Source: CATQHS01 sp963422655 (GTDB taxonomy: Bacteria > Actinomycetota > Acidimicrobiia > Acidimicrobiales > Aldehydirespiratoraceae). From it: DNA of 64,000 bases. The position numbers and the translations under genes are program-made. This document shows, in pieces, positions 50,827 to 59,443 of the stretch; position 1 is the first letter of the stretch; the number at the start of each line of letters is the position of its first letter. The stretch lies in NCBI GenBank assembly GCA_963422655.1, contig OY730440.1, forward strand, positions 1,860,001 to 1,924,000, read 5' to 3'. A model generated the notes under the pieces. It saw only the letters and a list, made by a program, of their open reading frames with translations, did no database searches and had not been told where the DNA came from.

Positions 50827-52188
50827 GTGGACCGCGACACGGCCGTCGCACTCCAGACCGATCATTACGAGGTCACGATGGTGGCCGCTTCGCTCGCTTC
50901 GGGTATCGCCGACTGCCGCGCCGTCTTCGAAGCCTTCACCCGCCGCCTGCCCGAGGGCCGGGCCTACGGCGTGGTGGCCGGCATCGACCGGGTGATGGAG
51001 TCCATCGAGAGGTTCCGTTTCGACGACGAGGTGATCGATCACCTGATCAGCGCCGGTGTCATATCCGACGGTCCCGTGGCCGGCTGGCTCCGCCGCTACC
51101 GGTTCGGAGGCAATGTCACCGGTTATGCCGAAGGGGAGTTGTTCTTCCCGTACTCGCCGGTGATCACCATCGAGGGGTCCTTCGCCGAGTGCGTAGTGCT
51201 CGAGACCGTCGTGCTGTCGATCCTCAACCACGACTGCGCGGTCGCATCGGCGGCGGCCCGCATCCACGACGTGGCCAACGGTCGCCTCCTCATCGAGGGT
51301 GGGAGCAGGCGCACCGATCCCGACGCAGCCGTAGCCGCGGCCCGGGCCGCTCACGTGGGGGGCTTCGACACGACCTCGAACCTCGAAGCGGGCCGCCGCT
51401 ACGGCATCCCCACCGGCGGTACCGCCGCTCATGCCTTCGTGCTCGCCCACGAAAGCGAGGCGGCCGCTTTTGCCGCCCAGGCCGAGGTGCTGGGCGCCTC
51501 CTCCACCTACCTGGTCGATACGTTCGACGTGCTCGAGGGCATCCGTCGGGCCGTCGAGGTGGTCGGACCGTCCATAGGCGCGGTGCGTATCGACAGCGGC
51601 AACCTGCTGGCTGACAGCATCAGGTCTCGCTCCCTGCTCGACGAGCTGGGGGCGACAGGCTGCCGCATCGTCGTGTCGGGCGACCTCGACGAGTACCGGG
51701 TGGCCGAGTTCGAGCAAGCCCGGGCTCCTATCGACGCCTACCTGGTGGGAACGAGCCTGGTCACGGGGTCGGGCCATCCCACCGCCTCGATCGTCTACAA
51801 GCTGGTGGCCATCGCCGACTCGTCGGAGCCCGATGCTGTCCTGCGAGCCGTCGGGAAGCTCTCGCCGGGCAAGGCGACCGTGGGAGGCCGCAAGAACGTG
51901 CACCGCACCGTCGACGAGAACGGCTTCTGGTCGGCCGAGGTGCTCTCGGTACTGCCCGTGGAGGTTCCCGACAGCTCGCACGACCCCCAGAGCGGTCTGA
52001 TCGCTGCGGGCGAGCCCATGGTGGCCGGCGCCGTCGACGTGGCTCGGGAACGCTGCGTCCAGCGCCGGGATAGGCTGCGGCCTTCAGACCGCACCCCCCA
52101 TCCTCACCGAGCCCCGGCCATCCCGACGGTCTGGGTGGGGGTGGAACAACCCGTCGAGAAGGAGCCGGAGCCATGCGGCGAGCCTTGA
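50827..52188 (+). CDS. pncB: Nicotinate phosphoribosyltransferase
   Basis: A 453-residue type II PRTase-fold enzyme of the Preiss-Handler pathway that makes nicotinate mononucleotide from nicotinate, PRPP and ATP. Key segments are LQTDHYEVTMV at the N-terminus, FPYSPVITIEGSFAECVVLE, the active-site region HDVANGRLLIEGGSRR, GFDTTSN and VRIDSGNL, and GTSLVTGSGHP. The GTG at 50827 is the start. The 3' end overlaps the nicotinamidase gene by 16 bases, so NAD salvage from nicotinamide is encoded by a coupled pair. Confidence 0.94.
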   Translation: MDRDTAVALQTDHYEVTMVAASLASGIADCRAVFEAFTRRLPEGRAYGVVAGIDRVMESIERFRFDDEVIDHLISAGVISDGPVAGWLRRYRFGGNVTGYAEGELFFPYSPVITIEGSFAECVVLETVVLSILNHDCAVASAAARIHDVANGRLLIEGGSRRTDPDAAVAAARAAHVGGFDTTSNLEAGRRYGIPTGGTAAHAFVLAHESEAAAFAAQAEVLGASSTYLVDTFDVLEGIRRAVEVVGPSIGAVRIDSGNLLADSIRSRSLLDELGATGCRIVVSGDLDEYRVAEFEQARAPIDAYLVGTSLVTGSGHPTASIVYKLVAIADSSEPDAVLRAVGKLSPGKATVGGRKNVHRTVDENGFWSAEVLSVLPVEVPDSSHDPQSGLIAAGEPMVAGAVDVARERCVQRRDRLRPSDRTPHPHRAPAIPTVWVGVEQPVEKEPEPCGEP

Positions 52189-52766
52189 TTGTGGTCGACG
52201 TTCAAAACGACTTCTGCGAGGGTGGGGCCTTGGCGGTGGCAGGGGGAACGGCCGTGGCTCGATCCGTCACCGAGCTGGTCGGAACCGACCGGGCCGGCGG
52301 CGCCTACCAGTACGTGGTGGCCACCAAAGACTGGCACGTGGATCCCGGCGGGCACTTCGCGGCTCTGGGCACCGCCCCGAACTTCGTCGACTCCTGGCCG
52401 GTTCACTGCGTGGCGTCCTCACCGGGAGCCGAGTTCCATCCCGCTTTGGCCGTGGCCGTCGACGAGGTGTTTCTCAAGGGTCGTTTCAGCGCCAGCTACA
52501 CCGGTTTCGACGGCGGCGCCGTCAGCGACGAGAGCATTTCGCTGGGCTCGTGGCTGACCGAGCGCGATGTGGAGGCGGTTGACATCGTGGGCCTGGCCAC
52601 CGACCACTGCGTACGAGCCACCGCCCTCGACGCGGGCAGAGCCGGGTTCGAGACGGCGGTCCTCGTAGACCACTGTGCCGGGGTGGCACCCGCCACCACC
52701 GAGGCCGCTCTGGCCGAGATGGCCGAGGCCGGTGTCATAGTCGTCGGCCCGAATGTTCAGGTTTGA
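52173..52766 (+). CDS. pncA: Nicotinamidase
   Basis: A 197-residue isochorismatase-fold amidase that hydrolyses nicotinamide to nicotinate; mycobacterial homologues also activate pyrazinamide. The triad is visible: Asp9 (VVDVQNDF), Lys102 (FLKGRF) and Cys146 (ATDHCVRAT), and the metal-site Asp53/His55 in TKDWH. The ATG lies inside the end of pncB and is preceded by a GGAGCC sequence, giving translational coupling. It makes the substrate for pncB. Confidence 0.95.
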   Translation: MRRALIVVDVQNDFCEGGALAVAGGTAVARSVTELVGTDRAGGAYQYVVATKDWHVDPGGHFAALGTAPNFVDSWPVHCVASSPGAEFHPALAVAVDEVFLKGRFSASYTGFDGGAVSDESISLGSWLTERDVEAVDIVGLATDHCVRATALDAGRAGFETAVLVDHCAGVAPATTEAALAEMAEAGVIVVGPNVQV

Positions 52767-52797
52767 TCGAGTTCAGGTTTGATCGAGCCCGGGCCGG

Positions 52798-53460
52798 TCA
52801 GCTACCGGGCTGTTTCACCACTCTCAGGTAGGGCAACGGCGCCTTCCAGCCCTGCGGGTACTTCTCGGCGGCCTGCTCGTTGGATACAGCCGGGACTATG
52901 ATGACGTCTTGGCCCTGTTTCCAGTCGGCCGGTGTGGCCACCTGCTCGGCCGCGGTGAGCTGGCACGAGTCGAGCAGGCGCAGGATCTCGGCAAAGTTGC
53001 GGCCCGTGGTCATCGGGTAGGTGAGCGTGGCCTTGATCTTCTTGTCGGGTCCGATGATGAACACCGACCGGGCCGTGGCGTTGTCAGCGGCCGTGCGTCC
53101 CTGCGAGGTGTCGCCGGCATCAGCGGGCAACATGTCGTAGAGCTTCACGACATCGAGGCCGGGGTCTCCGATCAGCGGGTAGTTGACGGTGTTGCCGGTG
53201 GCCGACTCGATGTCGGCCGACCAGCCCCGGTGGTCGCTGACTCCGTCGACGCTGATGCCGATGATCTTGCAGTTGCGGGCCGCGAACTCGGATTCGAGGC
53301 CGGCTACGGCCCCGAGTTCGGTGGTGCACACCGGGGTGAAGTCCTTGGGGTGGGAAAAGAACAGCGCCCATCCGTTGCCGATCCACTCGTGGAAGTCGAT
53401 CGTTCCCTCGGTGGTGTCGGCCGTGAAGTCGGGGGCTGTGTCGTTGATTCGCAAGGCCAT
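52798..53460 (-). CDS. 1-Cys peroxiredoxin (Prx6/AhpE-like)
   Basis: A 220-residue peroxiredoxin reducing H2O2 and organic peroxides. The peroxidatic cysteine is Cys45 in DFTPVCTTE, with Thr42 and later arginine conserved. The C-terminal extension ADWKQGQDVIIVPAVSNEQA and YPQGWKAPLPYLR is the Prx6-class arm, and no resolving cysteine is evident (the Cys59 and Cys176 contexts are not classical). A strong AGGAGGTAG ribosome-binding sequence precedes the ATG. It stands alone, convergent with pncA. The reductant is unknown. Confidence 0.93.
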   Translation of the reverse strand: MALRINDTAPDFTADTTEGTIDFHEWIGNGWALFFSHPKDFTPVCTTELGAVAGLESEFAARNCKIIGISVDGVSDHRGWSADIESATGNTVNYPLIGDPGLDVVKLYDMLPADAGDTSQGRTAADNATARSVFIIGPDKKIKATLTYPMTTGRNFAEILRLLDSCQLTAAEQVATPADWKQGQDVIIVPAVSNEQAAEKYPQGWKAPLPYLRVVKQPGS

Positions 53461-53475
53461 CTCTACCTCCTGTAG

Positions 53476-54366
53476 CTAGTGATCGGTGAATCCTAAGTGG
53501 TTGGGTCGGGATTTCCAATCCCGATGGAGTCCCGCCCCGGCGTGAACGGCCAGGGTCGTGACCACGATGGCGCCTCCGACGTAGGCCGGGGCCCGGATCG
53601 CTTCGTCGATCACCAAGGCGGCGAGAACGGGACTCAGAACCGTCTCACCCAGCAAGAGCAGCGTTGTCTCGGGGCTCGAGAGGTAACGGGCTCCCGCCGC
53701 GATCAGGCCGAGGGCGCCCGGAACCACTACGAGGCCGAGCAACAGCAGCGCGGGAAGATCTCCGGATTCGATGGCGGGTGAGGTTCCGATGCCGGCCAGC
53801 ACGACGAACCCCGCCACGTTGCCGATAGCGGCCGCGGGCACCATGTCGATGTGGCTGTGAGCGCGGACGATGGTGAGATTGCCGGCCATTCCAAGAGAAG
53901 CGATGAGTGCGAGCATTTCACCGGATCGAACCCCGGCATCGAGGGACCCGCCGACGGCAATGGCCACACCGACCAAGGCGAAGGGTATGGCCACCAAGGT
54001 ACGGGGAGGGATCGGTACGCCGAGCAGAAGGCGGGTAAAACCGACGGCCCACATCGGTGAAAGGGCTAGTAGAAGTACCACGTTGGCGACGGCGGTGTTG
54101 TTCACCGCCACGACAAAAGAGATGGTGCCGATGCCCCACAGCCCGCTGGAGGCGGCGCCCCACGGGCCCAGAGATCTCAGGGTCTCGGTCAGTCGTGACC
54201 GGCGGTGAACCGCGACGAACGCTCCGAGCGCAACGGCCGACAATCCCGTACGCCACACGGCGTTGGTGAGGCTCGGCGCCTCGATGAGGCGCACCAGTGT
54301 CGCATCGGGGATGATCACGGCCACACCCAGAGAGGTCAGCAAGAAGCCGCGTTGATGGTCGGTCAC
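53476..54366 (-). CDS. EamA/DMT-superfamily transporter
   Basis: A 296-residue membrane protein with ten predicted hydrophobic segments forming two EamA repeats; typical are VVAVNNTAVANVVLLLALSP in the first and LSSPETTLLLLGETVLSPVL in the second. Substrates of this superfamily range over amino acids, nucleosides and metabolites. I place the start at the GTG at 54366 (VTDHQRGFLLTSLG), because the longer frame begins inside tRNA-Ser(CGA). The start is then only 2 bases beyond the tRNA, so it may share the tRNA promoter. Confidence 0.85.
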   Translation of the reverse strand: MTDHQRGFLLTSLGVAVIIPDATLVRLIEAPSLTNAVWRTGLSAVALGAFVAVHRRSRLTETLRSLGPWGAASSGLWGIGTISFVVAVNNTAVANVVLLLALSPMWAVGFTRLLLGVPIPPRTLVAIPFALVGVAIAVGGSLDAGVRSGEMLALIASLGMAGNLTIVRAHSHIDMVPAAAIGNVAGFVVLAGIGTSPAIESGDLPALLLLGLVVVPGALGLIAAGARYLSSPETTLLLLGETVLSPVLAALVIDEAIRAPAYVGGAIVVTTLAVHAGAGLHRDWKSRPNHLGFTDH

Positions 54367-54368
54367 CG

Positions 54369-54455
54369 CGGAGAGTATGGGATTCGAACCCATGGTGACC
54401 CGGAGGCCACAACGGCTTTCGAGGCCGCCCCATTCGTCCGCTCTGGCAACTCTCC
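54369..54455 (-). tRNA. tRNA-Ser (anticodon CGA)
   Basis: An 87-base class II tRNA on the minus strand. Acceptor GGAGAGT pairs with ACTCTCC, the anticodon loop is CTCGAAA (CGA), there is a long variable arm, the T-loop is GTTCGAATC and the discriminator is G, as expected for Ser. CCA is not encoded. Confidence 0.93.
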
Positions 54456-54465
54456 GAGAGTGAGG

Positions 54466-54912
54466 CTAGCGACGAGCGGCGAAGAAATCGGTGAGCAGGG
54501 CCGAGCATTCGTCGGCTCGCACACCTGCGGTGATCCCCAGCTCGTGGTTGAGACGGGGATCGACCCCCAAGTTGTACAGCGAGCCCAAGGCCCCGGCCTT
54601 TCCGTCGGCGGCGCCGTAGACCACCCGGCCGACCCGGGCCTGCTGGAGGGCCCCGGCGCACATGGGGCACGGTTCGAGCGTCACGGCCACCGTCGCTTCG
54701 CTCAGCCGCCAGCTCCCGATCCGGGCCGCGGCGTCCCGCAGCGCCAGGATCTCGGCGTGGGCGGTGGGGTCGCCGGTCAGTTCCCGCTCGTTGTGGCGCC
54801 GGGCCATCAGCTTGCCGCCGACGGCCACCACGGCACCGACGGGCACGTCACGGTGGGCCTCAGCCGCGCGGGCCTCCTCCAAGGCCAGTCCCATCAGCTC
54901 TTCATCGTCCAT
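54466..54912 (-). CDS. tadA: tRNA-specific adenosine deaminase
   Basis: A 148-residue zinc deaminase that converts A34 to inosine in tRNA-Arg(ACG). The catalytic motif is TAHAEI (His52, Glu54) and the zinc motif is EPCPMCAGA (Cys82, Cys85). PVGAVVAVGGKLMARRHNER is the usual N-terminal substrate region. It lies between tRNA-Ser and a class IV aminotransferase, close to ffs/dnaX, a common actinobacterial neighbourhood. Guanine/cytosine deaminase relatives are less likely, given context. Confidence 0.92.
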   Translation of the reverse strand: MDDEELMGLALEEARAAEAHRDVPVGAVVAVGGKLMARRHNERELTGDPTAHAEILALRDAAARIGSWRLSEATVAVTLEPCPMCAGALQQARVGRVVYGAADGKAGALGSLYNLGVDPRLNHELGITAGVRADECSALLTDFFAARR

Positions 54913-54922
54913 TGGGTCGTTG

Positions 54923-55768
54923 CTACGGGTCGATGTCGGTTGCCATCAGGTGACGCAGGGCCAAGGCTGCGGTCCTGGTGAGCTCGCCGTCGACCACCGG
55001 CAGGCTCACGCCGTCGATCTGGCCGATCGACTGCACACACCGTATGGTCGAGGTCAGGAATGCTTCGGGAACACCGGGGAGCTCGCTGATGGGCAGATGG
55101 GTCTCGGTTGCGCCCACCAACTCCAACAGGAGTTCTCGGGTCACGCCGGCCAGGCAGCCGGTGTCGAGGGGGGGAGTGTGGAGCGTGGCGCCGTCGGTCC
55201 AGAAGATGTTCGAACCCGTGCCTTCGCTCACCCGGCCCCGGGTGTCGGCGAAGATCGCCTCACTGGCCCCCTGGCTGCGGGCATGGCGCAGCGCCAGCAC
55301 GTTCTCGGCGTAGGAGATGGTCTTAACTCCGGCTGTGGCCCCCAGATCGTTGCGCCGGAACGGCACCACTGCCACCGCCGTCGCCGCCTCCGGAGCCGAG
55401 GGAGGGGCTCCGGCCATGACGATGGTGGAGCCACCCCGGTCGCCTCGCACCGAGCCCAGCGGTCCGCTCCCACTGGTGACGGTCAGTCGTAACACTCCGG
55501 CGTCGGGGGCCGAGTCGAGGCACGCAGTGATGGCGCTGCGCAAGACGCCGTCGCTGTAGGGGCAGTCCAGTGCCAGCGCCGCCGCTGATCTTCGTAGTCG
55601 TCGGAGGTGGCGGCCGACGGCGAAAGCGGCTGGGCCGTGCTCGGTGTGCACTACCAGCAGTGTCTCGAACACGCCGTCACCGGTGAGCACCCCGTGGTCG
55701 TCGACATGCAACTGCGGGTGATCGGTGTCGACCGGACGGCCATTGACCCAGGCGGCCCGGGCGCTCAT
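54923..55768 (-). CDS. Class IV aminotransferase (aminodeoxychorismate lyase/branched-chain type)
   Basis: A 281-residue fold-type IV PLP protein. The N-terminal DDHGVLTGDGVFETLLV, the PLP-lysine context AGVKTISYAENVLALRHA, and the C-terminal SEGTGSNIFW and PLDTGCLAGVTRELLLEL are diagnostic. 4-amino-4-deoxychorismate lyase (pabC, folate synthesis) is the best guess from length and motif style, with D-amino acid or branched-chain transaminase as alternatives. It lies 10 bases upstream of tadA on the same strand. Confidence 0.82.
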   Translation of the reverse strand: MSARAAWVNGRPVDTDHPQLHVDDHGVLTGDGVFETLLVVHTEHGPAAFAVGRHLRRLRRSAAALALDCPYSDGVLRSAITACLDSAPDAGVLRLTVTSGSGPLGSVRGDRGGSTIVMAGAPPSAPEAATAVAVVPFRRNDLGATAGVKTISYAENVLALRHARSQGASEAIFADTRGRVSEGTGSNIFWTDGATLHTPPLDTGCLAGVTRELLLELVGATETHLPISELPGVPEAFLTSTIRCVQSIGQIDGVSLPVVDGELTRTAALALRHLMATDIDP

Positions 55769-55879
55769 GGCCCGAGCCTAGTGGCGCTCGTTTCCGGGGT
55801 TGTCCTCGGCGGTGGGTGAGAGTCGGATGAGAGTTGCCTGAGGTAACCACCGAACCGGAAACCTGAGAGTGCAATCCGG

Positions 55880-55964
55880 CGGAGGGTGTGGGATTCGAAC
55901 CCACGGAGGCTCTCACCTCACACGCTTTCCAAGCGTGCCCATTCGGCCGCTCTGGCAACCCTCC
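55880..55964 (-). tRNA. tRNA-Ser (anticodon GGA)
   Basis: An 85-base class II tRNA on the minus strand. Acceptor GGAGGGT pairs with ACCCTCC, the anticodon loop is TTGGAAA (GGA), with a long variable arm GAGGTGAGAGCCTC and T-loop GTTCGAATC; the discriminator is G. CCA is not encoded. Confidence 0.93.
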
Positions 55965-56042
55965 GGATCCGTGGTCCCGTTTCTCGGGACCCGAGATTCG
56001 GCACCGGAGGCTATCGTGTGAACCCAGCGCCCGCTTCGGGGT

Positions 56043-56148
56043 GTGACGGCCGGGTCCTGTGCGACGGGAGCCTGTGAATCGAGTCAGGGTCGGAAGGCAG
56101 CAGCTCTCAGCAGAATCTTCCGGGTGCCGCAGACCGCCTGGCCGTCAC
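56043..56148 (+). ncRNA. ffs: Signal recognition particle 4.5S RNA
   Basis: The conserved SRP domain IV is recognisable: GTCAGGGTCGGAAGGCAGCA, followed by GCTCTCAGCAGA and GGGTGCCGCAGACC. The ends GTGACGGCC (56043-56051) and GGCCGTCAC (56140-56148) pair perfectly, giving the expected single long hairpin of about 106 bases. It lies just upstream of dnaX, the usual position in Actinobacteria. Confidence 0.93.
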
Positions 56149-56242
56149 GCCCGGAAGCGGGCTCGAGATCGGTTTCGCCAGCTCTACCGGCTCGGCCGAC
56201 CTATTACCGCCAATGGCCAACCCCAGTTGGAGTCCACGGCAG

Positions 56243-58123
56243 ATGGCATACCAGTCGCTGTATCGTCGCTACCGGCCCCAGAGATTTGCTGAGATCAAAG
56301 GTCAGAGCCATCTCATTACGGCGCTGCAGACGGCGGTCGTGGCGAGTCGAGTCGGCCACGCCTATCTGTTTCACGGCCCGCGGGGCACGGGTAAGACGAC
56401 CACGGCCCGGGTTCTGGCCAAGGCGCTGAACTGCACCGACCTGACCGACGGTGAGCCGTGTGGTGTCTGTGAGTCCTGCGTTTCTATCGGGCAGGGACGA
56501 TCATTCGATCTTCACGAGCTCGACGCCGCGTCCAACAACAAGGTCGACGACATGCGGGCTCTGCTGGAGCGGGTCAAGCTCGGCACTCCGGGCCGGGTCA
56601 AGGTGTACCTGCTCGATGAGGTGCACATGCTTTCTTCCGGAGCTGAGAACGCCTTGTTGAAAACCCTGGAGGAGCCGCCTGATCACGTCACCTGGGTGCT
56701 GGCCACCACCGAAGTCCACAAGGTGGCAGAGACGGTTCGCAGTCGTTGCCAGGTCTTCGAGCTCGCCTTGCTGGGGGCTGACGTCCTGGCCGAACACGTG
56801 CGTTTCGTAGCCGATGACGCCGGTTTGGATATCACCGACGAGATCGTCGAGTACGTGGTGACGACTGGGGCCGGGTCGGTCCGGGACGCGCTCAGTACTC
56901 TCGACCGGGTCACGGCGGCCGGGGGTATAGCCGAGGTCGACGACTCCATCGAGCGAGTCCTCGACGGATTGACCGACCAGAATCCGGCGGCGGTGCTGGG
57001 GGCGGTGAGCGATGCCCTGGGCGGGGGCCGTGACCCGCGCCGCATAGGTGAGCAGGTGTTGAGCGCGGTGCGTAACGCCTTTCTGGTTGCTATGGGTGCG
57101 TCGCCGTCACGGCTGACCACCGATGAGCGGGCTCGAGCCGATGCCTTGGCGGCGCGGCTGGCCCCGCCCTTGTTGACCAGGGTTCTCGAGACCCTGGGTG
57201 TGGCGCTGGTCGAAATGCGCAAGTCTGTCGATGCCAGGATCGATTTGGAAGTGGCGCTGATACGGCTGTGTCGGCCTGACGCCGATCCCACCCTGGACGA
57301 GCTGAAGGATCGGGTGGCCCGGCTCGAAGCCGAGTTGTCGAGCCGCCCGGCTGGTGCACCGACCCGAGCGAGCCCGCCGACCCGAGCGAGCCCGGCTGGT
57401 ACCGGAGCCGCTGGGCTCGCCGGTGTCGAGGCATCTGGTACCAGCGCCGCTCCCGGAGCGGCCGGGCCCGCCGGTGTCGAGGCATCTGGAGCCACCGGCG
57501 CCGGGCCGGTTCACGATGGAACCCGAGAAACCGATCCCGGCGACGGCCGACCCTTTGCCGAGGCTCGTCGGCTCCTGGCTGATCGTCGGGGCTCGGGCGG
57601 GGGGTCGGTATCGACGTCGGCTCCGGTGACGGAAACTCCGCCACCGCGGTCGGCGCCTCCCGTACCCTCGATCGATTTGTACGCACTGAAGCCCCGGACA
57701 CCTACCGAAGTGGTGGATCTGGCCGGTCGGTATCTCGGCATGGACCGCGACGCGGTGGTGGCTCGGGCCAAAACCATGCTCGGCGGCGACGGACCCCGAG
57801 ACGCCGAGGCTCTTGCACCGCTGTGGAAGAGCCTTGTCGATACCGCCGGTGCGGGCGTATCTGATCCCGAGCCAGCATCCGATGAACCCGAACCAGTCCT
57901 ACCCGACTCTTCTGAGGTTCCCGATCCCGATCCCGTTCTCGTTCCCGATCCCGATCCCGATCCCGATCCAGCGGCAGCGTCTCGTTCGGTCGATGCTGCT
58001 GATCCCGTTGAAGCCACCGATCGGGCCGAGGCCGCCGGTCCGATCGGCAGCCTGTTCGATCAGATCTCCGAAGTCTTCCCCGGTGCCGAACTGGTCACCA
58101 TCGACAAGGACGACGCCCGGTGA
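56243..58123 (+). CDS. dnaX: DNA polymerase III subunits gamma and tau
   Basis: A 626-residue clamp-loader ATPase. From the ATG at 56243 it begins MAYQSLYRRYRPQRF, the classical opening. Walker A GPRGTGKTT is at 45-53, four zinc cysteines at 64, 73, 76 and 79, Walker B YLLDEVHMLS, and the SRC sensor SRCQVFEL. After about residue 375 the protein is an Ala/Pro/Thr/Gly-rich linker, then a short conserved block (PSIDLYALKPRTPTEVVDLA) and an acidic tail with repeated Asp-Pro (residues about 560-575). An in-frame ATG at 56213 would add 10 residues. It is followed 35 bases later by recR. Confidence 0.94.
   Translation: MAYQSLYRRYRPQRFAEIKGQSHLITALQTAVVASRVGHAYLFHGPRGTGKTTTARVLAKALNCTDLTDGEPCGVCESCVSIGQGRSFDLHELDAASNNKVDDMRALLERVKLGTPGRVKVYLLDEVHMLSSGAENALLKTLEEPPDHVTWVLATTEVHKVAETVRSRCQVFELALLGADVLAEHVRFVADDAGLDITDEIVEYVVTTGAGSVRDALSTLDRVTAAGGIAEVDDSIERVLDGLTDQNPAAVLGAVSDALGGGRDPRRIGEQVLSAVRNAFLVAMGASPSRLTTDERARADALAARLAPPLLTRVLETLGVALVEMRKSVDARIDLEVALIRLCRPDADPTLDELKDRVARLEAELSSRPAGAPTRASPPTRASPAGTGAAGLAGVEASGTSAAPGAAGPAGVEASGATGAGPVHDGTRETDPGDGRPFAEARRLLADRRGSGGGSVSTSAPVTETPPPRSAPPVPSIDLYALKPRTPTEVVDLAGRYLGMDRDAVVARAKTMLGGDGPRDAEALAPLWKSLVDTAGAGVSDPEPASDEPEPVLPDSSEVPDPDPVLVPDPDPDPDPAAASRSVDAADPVEATDRAEAAGPIGSLFDQISEVFPGAELVTIDKDDAR
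57921..57970 (+). repeat. GATCCC hexanucleotide array in dnaX
   Basis: About seven GATCCC or close units occur in the dnaX tail and encode alternating Asp-Pro. Because the unit is 6 bases, copy-number change would keep the frame. Confidence 0.75.
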
Positions 58124-58157
58124 GCGGCGTTGACAGGGGCCGTTTCGGAGTCGGGCC

Positions 58158-58763
58158 ATGAGCTACACGGTCACGGTCCAGACCCTCATCGACCAACTGG
58201 GTCGGTTGCCGGGGATCGGACCGAAATCGGCGCAACGAGTCGCCCTGCACCTTCTGAAGCTTCCGGCTGGCGATGCCAACCGCTTGGCTCGGGCCATCAT
58301 CGACGCCAAGGAGAGGGTGTCGGTGTGCCCGCGGTGCTTCAACCTGGCCGAGGGCGGCGGTGAGTGCGCCATCTGTTCGGACCCTCGTCGGGATCAGAGC
58401 TGCATCTGCGTGGTGGAAGACCCCTCCGACATCGTGGCTGTGGAGCGAACCCGGCAGTTTCGGGGCCGTTACCACGTGTTGCAGGGGGCTTTCAGCCCTA
58501 TCGACGGAGTGGGAGTGGAGCGCCTGCGGGTCAAAGAGCTGTGCGACCGTGTCGCCGCTGAGGGTGTCGTAGAGGTGATCGTCGCCACCAACCCCAACCT
58601 CGAGGGAGAGGCGACGGCCACATTGGTAGCCCGGTACCTGGCTTCACACGGTGTCCGCATCACCCGGATCGCCAGCGGGCTCCCGGTCGGCGGCGATCTC
58701 GAATACGCCGATGAACTCACCTTGGGCCTGGCTCTGGAAGGCCGCCGGGTCCTCGACGGCTGA
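58158..58763 (+). CDS. recR: Recombination protein RecR
   Basis: A 201-residue RecFOR-pathway protein. The helix-hairpin-helix QLGRLPGIGPKSAQRVALHL is followed by the four-cysteine zinc finger CPRCFNLAEGGGECAIC and a Toprim domain with CVVEDPSDIVAVERT and VEVIVATNPNLEGEATA. The ring-forming protein loads RecA at gaps together with RecO/RecF. The ATG at 58158 is the start, on the dnaX side, and the two genes are cotranscribed. Confidence 0.95.
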   Translation: MSYTVTVQTLIDQLGRLPGIGPKSAQRVALHLLKLPAGDANRLARAIIDAKERVSVCPRCFNLAEGGGECAICSDPRRDQSCICVVEDPSDIVAVERTRQFRGRYHVLQGAFSPIDGVGVERLRVKELCDRVAAEGVVEVIVATNPNLEGEATATLVARYLASHGVRITRIASGLPVGGDLEYADELTLGLALEGRRVLDG

Positions 58764-58796
58764 GAAGGTTGTCTCGACATCGGGGCGATGCAAACA

Positions 58797-58877
58797 GATG
58801 GAGCCCCGTCACGCTGACCGGGGGGTGAACGGGGGGGATGAACACGGCCCGGCGGAACCGCATGACGAGGCTCCATC
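58797..58877. other. Long near-perfect hairpin, candidate structured RNA or element
   Basis: GATGGAGCC (58797-58805) plus CGTCA (58807-58811) pair exactly with TGACG (58863-58867) plus GGCTCCATC (58869-58877), a 14-bp stem with one C-A mismatch. The 51-base G-rich interior can form a further CCGGG/CCCGG stem. It lies 34 bases after the recR stop and 157 before the next gene. I do not recognise an Rfam class. An AT-rich stretch with a TTGACG-like -35 (58929-58934) follows and may be the promoter for the epimerase gene. Confidence 0.55.
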
Positions 58878-59033
58878 GCACTTCGAGGAGGAGGGTGGAC
58901 CTCGACGTGTTGCGGTTACTTTACAATGTTGACGAAACAATTACAATACCCTGCTAAAGATATTTTTTCTCGGCGGTCGGAATCGGTTGATCGATCTGAT
59001 CCGGTTCGGGCCAGTGGTAGGTAATCTCAGATC

Positions 59034-59435
59034 GTGCTGCTCACCGAAATCGATCATGTGGCCATTGCCGTACGAGATCTCGATGCCGCTGTGGACTACT
59101 ACCGGAACGCCTTGGACGCCGAGGTGCACCACCGGGAGCTGGTGGAGGCCGACGGGGTGGAGGAAGTGTTGCTGAAGGTGGCCGACAGTTACATCCAGCT
59201 CATTGCGGCCACCCGTTCGGATTCCCCTGTCGCCAAGTTCCTGGCCGCCAGGGGCGAAGGTCTGCACCACGTGGGTTACCGCGTCGAAGACTGTGCCGAG
59301 GCGCTGGCTCGGATGATCACGGCCGGGGCCACTCCCATCGATGCGACTCCCCGGCCCGGAAGCCGAGGCACGACAGTGGCCTTCGTTCATCCCAGAGGAT
59401 CATTCGGAACTCTGATCGAGCTCGTCGAGGAGTAG
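59034..59435 (+). CDS. mce: Methylmalonyl-CoA epimerase
   Basis: A 133-residue glyoxalase/VOC-fold enzyme interconverting R and S methylmalonyl-CoA in propionate catabolism. Metal ligands are visible in EIDHVAIAVRDLDAAVDYY (His), LHHVGYRVED (His) and GTLIELVEE (Glu). The whole-protein pattern (LLKVADSYIQLI, VAKFLAARGEGLHHVGY) matches MCE family members rather than general glyoxalases. The start is GTG at 59034. Located 8 bases upstream of the exonuclease gene, on the same strand. Confidence 0.9.
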   Translation: MLLTEIDHVAIAVRDLDAAVDYYRNALDAEVHHRELVEADGVEEVLLKVADSYIQLIAATRSDSPVAKFLAARGEGLHHVGYRVEDCAEALARMITAGATPIDATPRPGSRGTTVAFVHPRGSFGTLIELVEE

Positions 59436-59443
59436 CCGGGACG

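Noticed and set aside
50767..51981. 404-codon minus-strand open frame opposite pncB
   Set aside because: Antisense shadow of a clearly recognisable nicotinate phosphoribosyltransferase.
54367..54393. Upstream ATG start for the EamA transporter
   Set aside because: That ATG lies inside tRNA-Ser(CGA); the GTG at 54366 just beyond the tRNA is a better start.
58797..58877. Known riboswitch (SAM-IV, cobalamin, c-di-AMP)
   Set aside because: I compared it with the conserved boxes I remember for these classes and found no convincing match.
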